In this document: positions 44,722 through 56,730 of the stretch, in pieces | Numbering within the stretch: the first letter of the stretch is position 1 | Layout: every line of letters starts with the position of its first letter | Source of the DNA: Hypoxylon rubiginosum | Lineage: Eukaryota; Ascomycota; Sordariomycetes; Xylariales; Hypoxylaceae | DNA length: 64,000 nucleotides | Assembly: GCA_902806565.1 (NCBI GenBank) | Contig: CADCXA010000053.1 | Location: forward strand, 744,001 to 808,000 | Direction: 5' to 3' | Program-made: the position numbers and the translations under genes | Notes under the pieces: model-generated | What the model was told of the DNA's origin: nothing | Seen by the model: the letters and a program-made list of their open reading frames with translations, nothing else | Databases searched by the model: none

Positions 44722-47700
44722 TTATCGTCGGTTGAAGTTAAGGAATCGGCCCTGTAGATTGATATTAGTGACTGCAATGAACACGTAAGTAAACGTAAAG
44801 TATATATATGGGACTCACAGCAGAAAAGAGAATGATCAAGTTGCTGCCAACGAAAGCCAAGAAGATCCCAAGGTCCCTCCAGCGAAGGTCGAAGCTGAAT
44901 CCCAAGGGTTCGTAGAATTGGTTGCCCACCTTGTAGGCACAGTACTCGCACGCACTTGTCGCATTATCCACGATGTATCCGGCACCTGTCTCGAGGAAGG
45001 AAGCCATGTACTCGCCACAAGTTTGATTGCTGGGAGACGTGAACGAGTTCAATTCCCAGGACTGGCAGGTCACCGGAAGGTCGGCTAAAGCCGTCGTCAC
45101 GGTGCCGCTAATGAGACGCGTGAACGGGTCGAGCTGGTAGAGCCACACTCGCCATCCCTCAGGCATCTGGGAAGCGGGAATGGTAACACCGCAGAACAGA
45201 GCGAAGGTGATGACGATGAAGGGGTCAAATTGGCTGGCGACAAAGGCGGAAGGCGAGATAGAGGCAAGGACCTGACCCAGTGTGACTGCGAATAGCTCCG
45301 TGATCAAAACCATGAAGTACTGGTAGCCGGCGCGGGAAGATTCTGCCTGGAAGCCCGGGATAAAGTAGAGGGGCAAGAAGAACACGACGGAGCAGAGGAT
45401 CGAGTAGGGCAGTTCGGCGACGACCATGGCAAGAGTGAAGGTAAATGTGCTGTACATCTTGCTCAGCTGCTCGCGGAAGAAGATAGCCCGCTTGATGACA
45501 AACATCAGCTCGACTTGGGGCATAAGCAAAGCGGGCAAGACGGTAATCTGGAACATGACGAAGACCTTGTATTGCAATGACGATCGCGAATCGTCCAACT
45601 GTAGGTACGTCAAACCAGTCAGGAGGGCAATAACAACGTGGTTGAAAAGACGCGTGAAGAGGTAGTTGGGTGACCGCCAGAATGAGATATTGGTACGGCG
45701 GACGACGATCTTCAGCTGGTGCATCAGGGGCGAGGCGTATTCACGTTGCATCGAGAAGTCGGTTTGCGCAGCAGCCTCTATGCGGGATTCCTTGAACTGA
45801 GAGATGGTATCCTTGACATTAGCAAGTTCAGGACTGTCGCTCCAGATATCTGCCCAGTCCCGGTTTCCAACACGGGGGGTGCTTCCAGCACCAATAGCCT
45901 CAAGCATGAACTCGGCAATGTTCTCAGATGGGCCTGCAACAGCACCATGTCGTGCCATGTACTCTCGAAGGACTTCGGCGTCTTTGCCGATATCTCCAAA
46001 GTATACGCAGCGACCTCCCCTCTGCAGGAGAAGGAGTCGATCGAAGTTCTCAAAAAGAGCGGCATTAGGCTGGTGAATCGTGCAAAGGATGGCCTGTCCG
46101 GCAGCGGCGAGCTTTTTCAGGAATCGTACAATATTGAAGGCGCTCTGGCTGTCAAGACCAGAAGTCGGTTCATCTAAAAAGAGCAAAAGTTGGGGCTTTG
46201 CTGCCAGCTCAACGCCAATTGTCACACGCTTACGCTGTTCGACAGTGAGGCCTGCTTCCGGCGTTCCAATTATACAGTCGGCAATATGTTCCATCTCCAA
46301 GAGAGCGATGATTTCCTCGACATAGACATACTTCTCCTCTTGCGGGGTTTCAAAAGGTTGTCGTAAGTCGGCCGAAAAGCGTAGGGCTTCGCGAACAGTC
46401 TGTGTAGGGTCGTGCATATCAAGCTGTTCGGCATAGGACGTTGACCGCTGAAATTCTTTGCCTGGCTTCGCGCCATCTACGAGAACGTGTCCATTGATAA
46501 CACCAATGTTCTTTCTCGACGCCAGAACATCCAGCAAAGTCGTCTTTCCAGCACCGGACGCACCCATCAGCGCGGTTAGTTGACCAGGCTTGCAGTAGCC
46601 ATATACACTATTGAGCAGACGACGAGTGCCACCAGGAACAGGTACATCGTAGTTGAGATCTTCCCAGGTGAGGATACTGCTAGACTCGATTTTCAGGGCA
46701 GTCCCTTCTTCCTCCTGCTTCGACTTCTGGCGTTGCAGTCGCTTAGTGCTCAGAGCTTCGTTCAACGCTTTTCGCTCATCATTGGGCTTCGCAAAGACCT
46801 TAGCTTGGTTACCGCCCATGCCATACTTGACAAACTCTCCCAGAACGACGTTCATGATAAGGAAGAATATGATAATGGCCATGATGATTCCGAAATTTCT
46901 CCATAAATCCTCGGGCGCATAAGAGAATCCCTGAGAAATGTAGGCACCGCCGTCCACTTCCAGAGTTCCAGGCGTCGATCCCGGTAAAGTGCATACCTGA
47001 TGGCTGATATCGTCGTACGTACCACCGGAGGGAACAAGAGATTCGTTGGAGCACGTCAGTCGGTTACCACCAAATTCGTTGGCCATCAAACTGGCGAAGG
47101 ATAGACCCAGGGCGTTGATCCAAAAGATCCAACGTAGCCAAACTTGTTGAGATTGGTATTGAATCAGATATCCGGACGTCAGAATAAACAGCGTGACAGT
47201 TACAACAGCAAATTTGATGGCGTAGTCGAAATCTGGGCTCAGGCAACCAATAATACGGAAGTAGAGCGTCATCGCAATGTTTCCGACGAGGATAAGCAAG
47301 TAGAACGTGAAGAAAGCTCCAGCTGTCCTTGTAAGGCCGGTCATGAAGTAGACGATGATCGAGAATACCAGAATTTGAACCGCCGAGAATGCCGTATCCA
47401 CGAATATTTGCGCTATCCATAAGGCTGACGGCCGATGGAAGGCATAGGCCTTGTGCTTATTCACGATCGGCCGGCCAGTCATGGTAGAACCTAACTCGGA
47501 GAAGGCCTGGAAAGCATTGAACAGGAGAGAGATGAACAGGAGACCGCCCTTGCTAAATGCGCTAGCAGAGGTCTGTCCCAAGTTCAAGTACAAGGTTCCC
47601 AGTACGATAGCGATAATAATGCTTCGGAACCAGGATAGCGAGAGACCCAGCTTATCCTGAAGCTTGAGGGCGAACTGGCGTTTCATCAACGCCCAAACCT

Positions 47701-49258
47701 GCAGGTGGAAGCCGACGCTGTAAACAGAGTGCTTAGCACCGCTTCGCTTACTTTCACGAACAGCCAAGCGGAAGTTATTATGGCGCTCGGTCTCCTGCTC
47801 GTGTTCAAGTTTGGTCTTGTACTCCGTCATCTCAGTACCCAGCTGCTTAGCGAAACGAGACTTCTCAAATGCCTCAGCCAACGTCTCGGGGCTGTGAGGG
47901 GCATTCTGTGGCGAATATCCATTGGAATATCCCCGCTCGAACTCGTCCGTGCATCCGGTAACGTAATCGGGCGTTGTCTGTCGCGGCCGGGGCAGAAATC
48001 CGAGACCTTCGAAGTAGGCTCTCGCTTCGGAAGAGGGTCCGAAGTACACTTGCTTTCCAGCATCAATGACCAGGACCTTGTCGAATTGTCGGTAGATGTT
48101 CTCAGATGCTTGGTAGAGCGATACGAAAGTAGACGTTTTGTACAGGTTGGTCTGGATTCGGAGCGATTTCACGAAGTCGAGAGCCGTACTCGCGTCGAGA
48201 CCCCTGGTGCTGTTATCCCACGATAGAACACAGGCATTGGTGATCATCATCTCGGCGATGGAGACACGCTTTCTCTCACCACCGGAAACACCACGTACAA
48301 GCGCATCACCCACGACGGTTTTTCTTGTGTGCTCAATGTTGAACATCTTGAGAAGCATGGATATGACTTCCTCCTTGAACTTGCTCTTCGTTGTGCCTGC
48401 TGGCAGCTTCTTGGATACCTTGGTGTCAAACGCAAAGCCGAGGGTCTGCTCAACGGTGAGGGTAGCATGGTGGATATCGTCCTCCTGGTTGTAAACTGCC
48501 TCGCCACGGTACTGCTTGAATTCCTTAGCGGTAAACGGCCCGTATAGGACGTCGCCCGTAACGCCGGTATATCCCCATCGCTGGTTCGCAATCGACTTGA
48601 GGAAGGTTGTACATCCAGACCCAGGCTTTCCCAGGACCAGAACCATCTCTCCGGGATTAACGACACCCTTGAAGTTATCCAGTAAGGTGACCTCGGTGCC
48701 CTTCTGGGCCTTGCCGAGTAAGCCCATCAGGGGGGTCCAGTAATCAACGAAATCTTTGAAAGCATCGGGAAACGTCTTCACGAAATTGGTGGTGCCTCCC
48801 ATGCCCTTGACTGTTAGCCCATCCCAGTACACGCCAACATGCTTCGGCTTGATACCGGCTTCTCTCTCGGCATCCAGCCCGCCTCGTAATGTTGTCTCCA
48901 AGTCGAAGATGTCGATGGAGCCTTCAGACTCGGGGCTCTCGATACTCTGGACCCCCTTCTCGACATCCGCTCCCTTTCGGCTCTGGGTACGACTTGCCCT
49001 AGATAATCCAGACATTTCTCTCTGGAGCTCGGCAAAATCTGCTTCGGCCTGCTCGACAGAAACGCCGGTGTGTACGCGCGAGAAGCCATTGGGGTTATTC
49101 TGTCTGGCTGTCTCACGCTGCTCCTCTAGATCTGTGCCGGCCGTCGAATTGGTGGACGGCGCCCGTGTGGTCTTGGACGAGGGTGCAGATTCATAACCGC
49201 GGTGTTGGGGTGTCACCTCGCCCGCCTCGAGCTGCTTCTCCATATCCTTTTCTGACAT
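44722..49258 (-). CDS. PDR-type ABC-G multidrug transporter (full size)
   Basis: Two exons encode about 1,489 aa: 49258-44819 and 44751-44722. The last intron (44818-44752, GTGAGT, branch CACTAAT, CTACAG) is easily missed; splicing replaces a spurious hydrophobic tail by GRFLNFNRR, a typical end for this group. Order is (NBD-TMD)x2. NBD1 has the degenerate Walker A GKPGSGCTT (about 209, Cys for Lys), signature VSGGERKRVS and Walker B WDNSTRGLDAS. NBD2 has the canonical Walker A GASGAGKTT (about 899), the degenerate signature LTVEQRKRVTIGVEL and FLDEPTSGLDSQS. Each is followed by six TM helices, with the PDR_CDR loop between (CTLPGS...GFSYAPEDLWRNFG). The N-terminus is a hydrophilic Ser/Glu-rich extension (residues 1-140), a likely phosphorylated regulatory region. 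Known role: ATP-driven efflux of azoles, toxicants and lipids at the plasma membrane. Confidence 0.95.
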
Positions 49259-52200
49259 GATGACCTATCCGAGCAGATCAGGCCCAGTTATTGCAGATAA
49301 ATCGACCTAAGGGGTCGTTCTTTATGAGTTTGTCGTCCACAGATACTCTGTAAGCGTGCAATTGGTCGATATTTATTATATAAATTCGACGGGTTATACT
49401 GGTCTGAAGATTCTGAGGGCGAATTATGATTGAGATGGCCTCGTGTAACAACAAACGATGCACGAGACTTGATTCAAGCAGAGAACAAAGCGGGAATCAG
49501 CAAGCACCTAAAAATGAGTGTGATGCATTTACTAAAACCCTTCAATGGACCTCTGAGTGGGAGATCAAGAACCGGAAGAGAAAAGGGAATTAAAAGAAAT
49601 AGGGTGCAAGATGAAGGGACGTATGTGTAAAAAGGGTATAAAAAGGTAAGAAAAGGCGAGGGTACGGCTTCTAGGTAATACGCCAGGAAGGCCGTGGACT
49701 TGGCACCGGGCAGGATTATCAATCAAATAACTGTTTTAATACCTCCATAGAAAATTCCGTACATCTGATATTGGGGTCTTGGGGGTTTCGATGGGGGGGA
49801 AAGAGTCTAGTAGCGGTGGAGAACGAAACTACTCAGGTAGCATAGGTACTAGCATGTAGCATGGGTTGCGTTACTGTTGTATTGTTGCATTGGGCAAGCG
49901 TACTGGTGTTCCAGCCCCGCTATAGGAGCTGATAGATGCATGAGAACTCATGAAGAAGTGGATAACAAGGTTTGACGACCCACTTGCTCGGCTCAGAAGA
50001 GGACCGGGTCTTTCAAATTGGACCGGTCCACGATGCCGGATTTCTTACATATTATCTCCATGCACACGTAACTTACTATGTAGGCGCTAGACAACCATGA
50101 ATATATCCCGTATATGCGAAGCGGCGGCTCGACTCGACTTCCGGGAACTAACATAGTACAGTTGTTAGCTTGAATTGAATTACATACGTATTGCTCACAC
50201 CGACGTGCTGAGAAATCGTGTAATCGTTCGTAATCTCGGAGTACCCGTTCTCGATACTCGAAAGGCAGCACAGGGCATTGCGCGGGCGCATTCCCGCCCA
50301 TTTGCGGGTGGAAGCACGGGTGGGCTAACAAGAACGTCGCAATGCGGTATACAAAGTCAAGCCGAGGCTTTCCCTATTGGCTAATAGCCCACCACCGTGC
50401 ATCCGCACTACGACTTGTACATGTTGAAGCCTCGTGGAGACTGGGAGAGCGGGAATTGTTGCCAAGGGTGGCATGCGCAGGAGCTGTGGTTCCCATAGGT
50501 CTTATCCACAACCGTCCTCTTCGTCAACTCATCCAAGACAAAGACAAACAGGGCAAGGCAAATGGGAAGCCAGGTATCTAGCATCCAGGGTCGCATTTTC
50601 CTGCCGAGCTACATCCATATACACATAATACATGCATAATATGCATATACGTGCGTATATACTGCCGCATCAATGCCGGATCGGCGTGTCCTTAGGCGTC
50701 CAGGACGTCCTGGGTGTCCTGTCAGATTCTAGCCAATGTTTCATACCAGGCATACCTAACCTGGTACCCAAGATGATACGTACCAAGGTATGTACCTCTT
50801 AATCGAATCTATTGGGTATCCTATCCGCACCTCGATCACCTCATCTCGGACTCGGGTTGATAGAACTCTGCGAGTCGCCTAATCCACGCCCTAGAAAAGA
50901 GATATGAGAGGGTATGATTTCAAATGTTGCGGCGAGGAGTCATACCTACTATGTAAATTACGCTTATAATTGAGTACCCGAGAAAGCGCTAGTCTAGTAC
51001 ACGACGCCTAGGATCTAGGCATTTCTCCGTTTTAGGCACGCCTCATGTATTACATTGGCGGTGTCATGACAATAATTTTCCGCATCTTTCACCACGTGCA
51101 GTCTCTGCCATCTAATGTCAAAAATGTACGAAGTAGGTATACACGAACTAACAGATATTCCTTGGTTCCTAACTATTACAGTAGTTCGAACATTTGCCAT
51201 TCCCTATCAACCTGAAATCCATCCCGAATCCCTTACAAGAGCCTTCCGGATTCGGCAGTTCAGCCGTCAAATAACTTCGGTAGATTTGCTACCACAGACC
51301 TCCAACTAGGTACACGATGCACATACATACATAGTATGTCGTGAAACAGGCAGCATAAACAATAAATCATTGACGTGCATACACAGATCATTAAGCCACC
51401 TCATCAATTATACCTAGATATATGAAGTAGCCTGCGAGCCTGCGAGAGCCTGCGACTCTGCCTTACACCCATGAATGCACATAAATCCATATGGGTGAAG
51501 CGATTCGCAACAAGATTACTACCTTGTCTCATTGCGTACGAGGCTACGGATCGAGACCATGTTGTTTCAAATCTCGGCCAGCTTGAAGATAAAGTCCCAA
51601 AGTCATTCTCAGTCATAATGAGCATCATTCACGTGATGACTTAGGTATATAGACTTGAATCTTTAGATCCGTTTCGGGTTCTTGCCCCGGCAGCACGAGC
51701 ACAAACAATACAAGGTACCTATGTATAGACCCGCACTGGTGGAATAATGTGGAGACTGCCAAGTTTAGGGGAACGTCGAATTTGTTGTTGTTTGCTGAAA
51801 ACGGGAACATTTTAAAAATTTTTAATCGCAGGCCGGGAAAATTCATGGAGATAACATGAGTTCCATCTAATCTCCGTAAGTTATCTTACATGAGATATGT
51901 ATATAGAGAAAACTTAGGTATACAATAATGCGATGTGATATACGTGATATCAACCCAAGATCTGTAAGCTCTGTAAGCACTAAAAATCCCCCTGATCGTC
52001 ATGTGTATGTACGTGTATTATACGGGTAAGTACATTGGGTGCAATAGCATGTGATCATCTCGGACAGCAGTATCACAATTCTACATGTAGCAAAGCGATG
52101 TACGTATACCCCAGTATCACGACTTACCATTCGGGAAGAAAGGGGCTAGAGTTCACCTCACCGATAGCTACGTGTAATTTTGGTATGAAATCCCAAGGCT

Positions 52201-52747
52201 GTGGAGGCACAGGATAAAACCATCGAGCTGCCGTTATTAACACGTACAAGAAGAGATTTATTACTAAAGTGCTTAACAACGATCCATAGAGCCATTGGCC
52301 TGGACCGAGTGTTTAGGCGCAATCGAAGGGCAAGTTTCAAGTTGCATCCCATCCGCGAAAAATAAACCACTACGTATGCTTTCTTCCATCCGCCCTTATG
52401 CCCTCCATTTTTGCCCCTGATGCTAATGGCTCCGAAAAAGAGAAGCCGGCCCAACATGAAAGCATGAAATGTTTACCAACTCCGGCCATGCAAGGTAGAA
52501 GAAGCATAGGGTTCATCAGTCCTTTTCCCTAATTGGATTCGCAAACTTGGCTGTCTAAGTTGACTGGTGACCCAGAACAGGCGGATCCGTGATGAGAGTA
52601 GAAATCCTATGGCGGCTCCTTTTGGCTTAACGAAAAGCAGCGAAAAATTTGGGCTCCGGATTGGCTGCTGGATTTGTCGAGGCGCAGCTTCTGAGTAAAG
52701 GGGGGGTATGTCTAATCACCGCCAATAAGGGTTACCTCATCGCCCTC
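49259..52747. other. Long intergenic region between ABC transporter and CK2 beta genes
   Basis: About 3.5 kb containing the ABC promoter and the 3' side of CK2 beta. A 14-bp perfect palindrome CCAGGACGTCCTGG lies at 50700-50713. All ORFs (under about 115 aa) lack domains and overlap. I see no RNA gene, transposon or named promoter element. Confidence 0.5.
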
Positions 52748-53801
52748 CTAGAGCTCCGATTCCGCACCGTTGGCTTCAGCCGCCATAGGACTACCTCCTT
52801 GGCCACGTCGTCTCTGCGGCCGAAGTCTTCGCGAAGGTCGCCCGTTAAGGTTCATGCTTTCATCGTCGTCTTCGCTGTCCGGGTTATTTTCAGCAAAGAG
52901 ACGTGCCTCGTCCAGTTCTGTGATATCATCTGGTTTATCACGTAGCCACTGCATTCGCGGGCCTGATCGTGCAACCTCGGAAACCCGAAAACCGTAGATG
53001 CGAGGCTCGTAGATCTTGGTCTTGCTCTTGCCTAAGCCAGGTGCGATGTTGCATGTGTACATGCCGTTGAGCATATCCTTATCATCGTCGCTCACACGCG
53101 CATTTGCCAGCACGTCGGCACCTCGTTTCGTGAGATCGTATTCGGGGAAGGTAAGAAGGAAGAGGGCACCGAAAGTACGACCGAAAAAGGCACCATCAAC
53201 CGTTTGAAACCGGCTGTTAGGAGGTACGTAGACATCTAGGCAGGATGGGCAGAAGAGCTTGACGGTTTCTTCGCCCGGTATATCAGATAGGCCGACGGGT
53301 AGAGTTCGAGATTGTTCGCAGTGGCTTCGGGGGCAAACGCCGAAGTGACCCAGCTCGTACTTCTCCGACATCTGCTGAATGCCAACCCGGGAGCAGATGA
53401 AGCGCTGATGGATAAGACCGTAGAGCATCTCGGCCGAGGATTCAATAACAGAGAGGTCACTGGCTATCCGGCTGTGGTTACGTCGTTCGCCATGTCGCGG
53501 ACGGTCGGCGCCTTCGATAGATTCATCCTCTTCCTCGTCCTCTTCCTCCTCTTCTTCCTCGTCGTCTTCGGGCTCGACATCGAGAATCATCTAGGACAAA
53601 GGTTAGCAGAACAGAAATTACCACGCAGCAAGACTCGCTTACCTCCAAGGCTTCCTTATACATTGCGACCTGGGTTTGCAGGCCGGTCAGGTTGAAATCA
53701 TCCTCGATGAATTCTTCAGACACCTCTGCGAAATACTCGTGGCCCAGTAGAGAACAGAAGGAGGAGATCCAAGACTCGGGTGTGCCAGAGGAGGAAGACA
53801 T
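52748..53801 (-). CDS. CKB1: Casein kinase 2 regulatory (beta) subunit
   Basis: Two exons encode about 333 aa: 53801-53643 and 53590-52748. The 52-nt intron is GTAAGC, branch GCTAAC, CCTAG. Known role: the beta dimer organises the CK2 tetramer and selects substrates (growth, DNA repair, clock). Seen: WISSFCSLLGHEYFAEVSEEFIEDDFNLTGL in the N-terminal lobe (given here as landmarks WISSFC and DDFNLTGL), an acidic insert DDEEEEEEEDEEEDES in place of the acidic loop, DLSVIESSAEMLYGLIHQRF, and the zinc ribbon CPRSHCEQ...LFCPSC that forms the dimer interface, then VPPNSRFQTVDGAFFGRTF. The C-terminus PRIYGFRV is followed by a polar fungal tail ending ANGAESEL. The acidic insert and Arg-rich tail match fungal CKB1-type rather than CKB2-type subunits. 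Confidence 0.95.
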
Positions 53802-54708
53802 GACGGTTAGATCGGTCGCGCCCGAGAGGCTGGCTTGTCGTGTAGGTGGATCTAATTATCTAGAAGTGATAATGGTCAGAGGCGCGAAGTGCGATATTGA
53901 TATTGAGAGTACCCCGCCAGACCGTGTGTCGCTTGGTGGATGGGGAGGAGAAACAGCTACGGCGCCTGCATGACGCGAAAGGGCGGGAGTATCTGGAAGT
54001 GAGAACGATAAATGGGAAGCAGATAGAGATGGGGAAGGTCTCGGCAGATGGATATTGTCCTACGACGGTGAATCAATATTGTAAATTGCAAAAAAGGGAG
54101 TTGATGCACGTGTGTTGGATAAGTTTGGTCTTGTTGCGTTGTGGGCTTGTGGTCCTGTGGGCCTGTGGACTGTGGACTGTGGACTGTGGACTGTGGACTG
54201 TGGACTGTGGACTGTGGACTGTGGACTGGACATGTGGGATTGGAGGGGGAAGGCTACCAAAAATTAATTGGAGGATTCAGCCCAGCAAAGGCCCAGTTCG
54301 GTCAGTTCCCAAGCCCAGTTCCTCAGCCAGCCATCCCAGCCAACCAGCTGACCAGCCACCGGCTAGAATTCCAATTCTTTTGTGGGTCTTTTCTCACCGG
54401 TGGTCTATGCTTCCGGCCGTTCTGGTATGTACTGTACTGGTTCGTCGATAAGATAAGATAACGATACGTACATACAGTACGTACATATGTACAGTATGTA
54501 CCTTGTCCCGCAAACAGATCTCTTCCTATAGGGCTGAGTTACGCCACCGTTGTGGCTTACAAGGGACTTCTAGAACCTCAACCCTGAATCTCATCTCCAT
54601 TTTCGAACCTCTAATTCATCACTGCTCACCATCACTCACCACTACTCCATATATTCTATCAAAGTCTAAGGAACAACATGTTAGTTAAAAAGTCGGTTCA
54701 ATCTACCA
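53802..54708. promoter_or_regulatory. Divergent promoter region of CK2 beta and JmjC genes
   Basis: About 0.9 kb holding both promoters. It contains the 7-bp repeat described next and a stretch of GTACATA/TATGTAC inverted motifs at about 54468-54502 (CGTACATACAGTACGTACAT). ORFs here only reflect the repeat. Confidence 0.5.
54163..54225. repeat. Perfect 7-bp tandem repeat, nine copies
   Basis: CTGTGGA repeated nine times without error, flanked by related CCTGTGG units. It lies between the start codons of the two divergent genes. Perfect identity implies recent or ongoing length change. Confidence 0.95.
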
Positions 54709-55830
54709 ATGTTCTCTAAGCTCCGATACGGTTCACATATCACCTCAAACTATCGTTTTTCTTGGTGTACTGAGGCCTTAACTTCTATTCGATTTCAATC
54801 CACCTTCTCGGCAGCGTCAAACCCTGGCCAGCCATCTAAAAATGTCAACCCAAGAGTCTTTGACGCCAACCAACAGAATAAGCCCCAAATCTCTCGCGTG
54901 GAAACGGTAATCGGCAAAATCGATATCAATACCTTTCGCAGAGCCGCATGGGTTCCCGAAACCCCACTACTACTACAAGGCTTTCACAGCTTACCCGCCA
55001 TTAATAACTGGTTCCGGAACGATGACGGCATTTCACCCGTCACCTTCTCACCGTCCATGAAGTCATATGAGGACATGATTCTGCCGTATGAGTTCACGGT
55101 CTCTCGCCCTTCTAGCAAGAAACCGAACCCGGAAAATGATGTCCTGGCCGAGTATTTGAAATGGCTACGCGAGTCGAGTGAATACGAGGATTCTTATTTA
55201 CCAGCATTTATCAAAGCCATGATGCAATCGAGTGACAGAGCAGATATCCATAATAGCTCATCAAGCTTTCAACAATTCGACGCGCCGTTGAGCCTGATCA
55301 TGAGCGCATGCCAATTCAATTCCACAAGAGAGAACTCTGTCGATCGCATAAAACGCATCTACGTTGCCCAATCTAGTCTCAGTCATTTGCCTGAACCCCT
55401 CTCCCTGGATTTACCCACGCCCGATATCGTTGAGCATGCTGGCAAGGGGGATATATATAGCTCGAGCATCTGGCTTGGTCTGCAACCCACTTATACACCT
55501 CTTCACCGAGATCCGAACCCGAATTTATTTTGTCAACTCGTCGGTTCCAAAAGGATACGTCTGATGACACCGAACCGTGGCGGTGACATATATGCCGACG
55601 TTCGTAGAGAGCTCAGATCCCATGGCAGTTCACGTTTCAGGGGTGCAGAGATGATGGGAGGTCGTGAGCGCGAATTGCTTCATCGTGCCGTCTGGGATGA
55701 TGAGACCGTGAGTGAAGTATCATTAGGCCCTGGAGATGCCTTATTCATCCCTACGGGTTGGTGGCATAGTGTCGCCAGCAATGGTCAGGACGGCGAGTTG
55801 AACTCTTCGGTGAACTGGTGGTTTAGATGA
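54709..55830 (+). CDS. JmjC/cupin-8 domain protein (putative 2-oxoglutarate oxygenase), likely mitochondrial
   Basis: Single exon, 373 aa. The N-terminus (MFSKLRYGSHITSNYRFSW, then RFQSTFSAASN) is basic, Ser/Thr-rich and acid-poor, as in mitochondrial presequences. The catalytic half shows Fe(II) ligands in TPLHRDPNPNLFCQLVG (His about 265, Asp about 267) and the distal His in PTGWWHSVAS (about 351), with the cosubstrate-binding Lys/Arg in GSKRIRLMTP. GPGDALFIP is the typical beta-strand before the last His. These features fit Fe(II)/2-oxoglutarate hydroxylases of the cupin-8 type (FIH/TYW5/JMJD7-like); the substrate is unknown. An upstream ATG at about 54678 opens a very short frame and is not used. 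Confidence 0.88.
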   Translation: MFSKLRYGSHITSNYRFSWCTEALTSIRFQSTFSAASNPGQPSKNVNPRVFDANQQNKPQISRVETVIGKIDINTFRRAAWVPETPLLLQGFHSLPAINNWFRNDDGISPVTFSPSMKSYEDMILPYEFTVSRPSSKKPNPENDVLAEYLKWLRESSEYEDSYLPAFIKAMMQSSDRADIHNSSSSFQQFDAPLSLIMSACQFNSTRENSVDRIKRIYVAQSSLSHLPEPLSLDLPTPDIVEHAGKGDIYSSSIWLGLQPTYTPLHRDPNPNLFCQLVGSKRIRLMTPNRGGDIYADVRRELRSHGSSRFRGAEMMGGRERELLHRAVWDDETVSEVSLGPGDALFIPTGWWHSVASNGQDGELNSSVNWWFR

Positions 55831-56730
55831 GCCATCAACTTGGTAGATTAAGGTACAACTCTAGGACTTCCCCTTGATATGTCATACTGTACTTTCAAAC
55901 AGTGTTCGTAAATTCATACGCGAGCGTAACTAAGAGGAATGAATTATACTCTACACAGAAGGACTTCGAGCACACATGAGATCCGTGAGGCTTATGTCTC
56001 ATTTGCTACATCTCCGAATAAAGATGGGGCCCCTTTATCAAGCTGATGTGGTAATATTCGGTCCCACGGCTTGGTATGAGACATGCAATAAGACTACGAG
56101 CCTTTAGTTAGATATAGGAACCGCACACGGAATGAATTGTCGTAAAGCCACTCTGACGAGTGAGCTCACGTATCATCAAATTTAATTCAAATAGCTATAA
56201 ATCGTTCAACCCCTTTCGTACCTTTTTAGGAACATTACACTCACAATGTTCAATTTTATATTATTGTTTTCTTCTCACTAAGGCTGTGGGAATGCAAAGG
56301 TGTAGCTAGGATAATTCAGTGCGAAACTGGACTATTTATATAACTTATCGTCAGTTTGATGATTTAACATCCCATAATTTTCCCCGAATCAAGTATTGTT
56401 CCAGGTAGGCATGCTTCTATGTATATGTACTTGCTTCTTGAGCAGAAACTGAGATCCCTTTCGTCTCCTATTAGCTACCTGGGTAGGTATGATTACCTAA
56501 TTAAAGGTCGTATCGGCGTTTACGCAGAAAAGGGGATATGCGTTACCACCAACGCCCACTCCTTGTTGAAAAGGCTATCCATTGGTTGCCTACTACGCGA
56601 CGTATTGAGGGGTCATTCGATCGATCATCAAATAGTTAGCCCAAATATGCCGCACCTAGCACATTGAACAAGTGTTTTTCTACAAGTCACCGTCCTTTTG
56701 CTCCATTGTGAAGACACTCCAGTATCGAAG
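55831..56730. other. Intergenic region upstream of the HET-domain locus
   Basis: AT-rich, no gene. The ORF at 56419-56667 is unsupported. Confidence 0.45.

Noticed and set aside
49686..49697. CCGTGGA near-match to a pleiotropic drug response element upstream of the ABC gene
   Set aside because: The match lacks the flanking base symmetry of TCCGYGGA, and the regulator is not known in this organism.
54110..54451. ORFs made of CGLWTVD or HSPQSTV repeats
   Set aside because: They only translate the 7-bp satellite in different frames.
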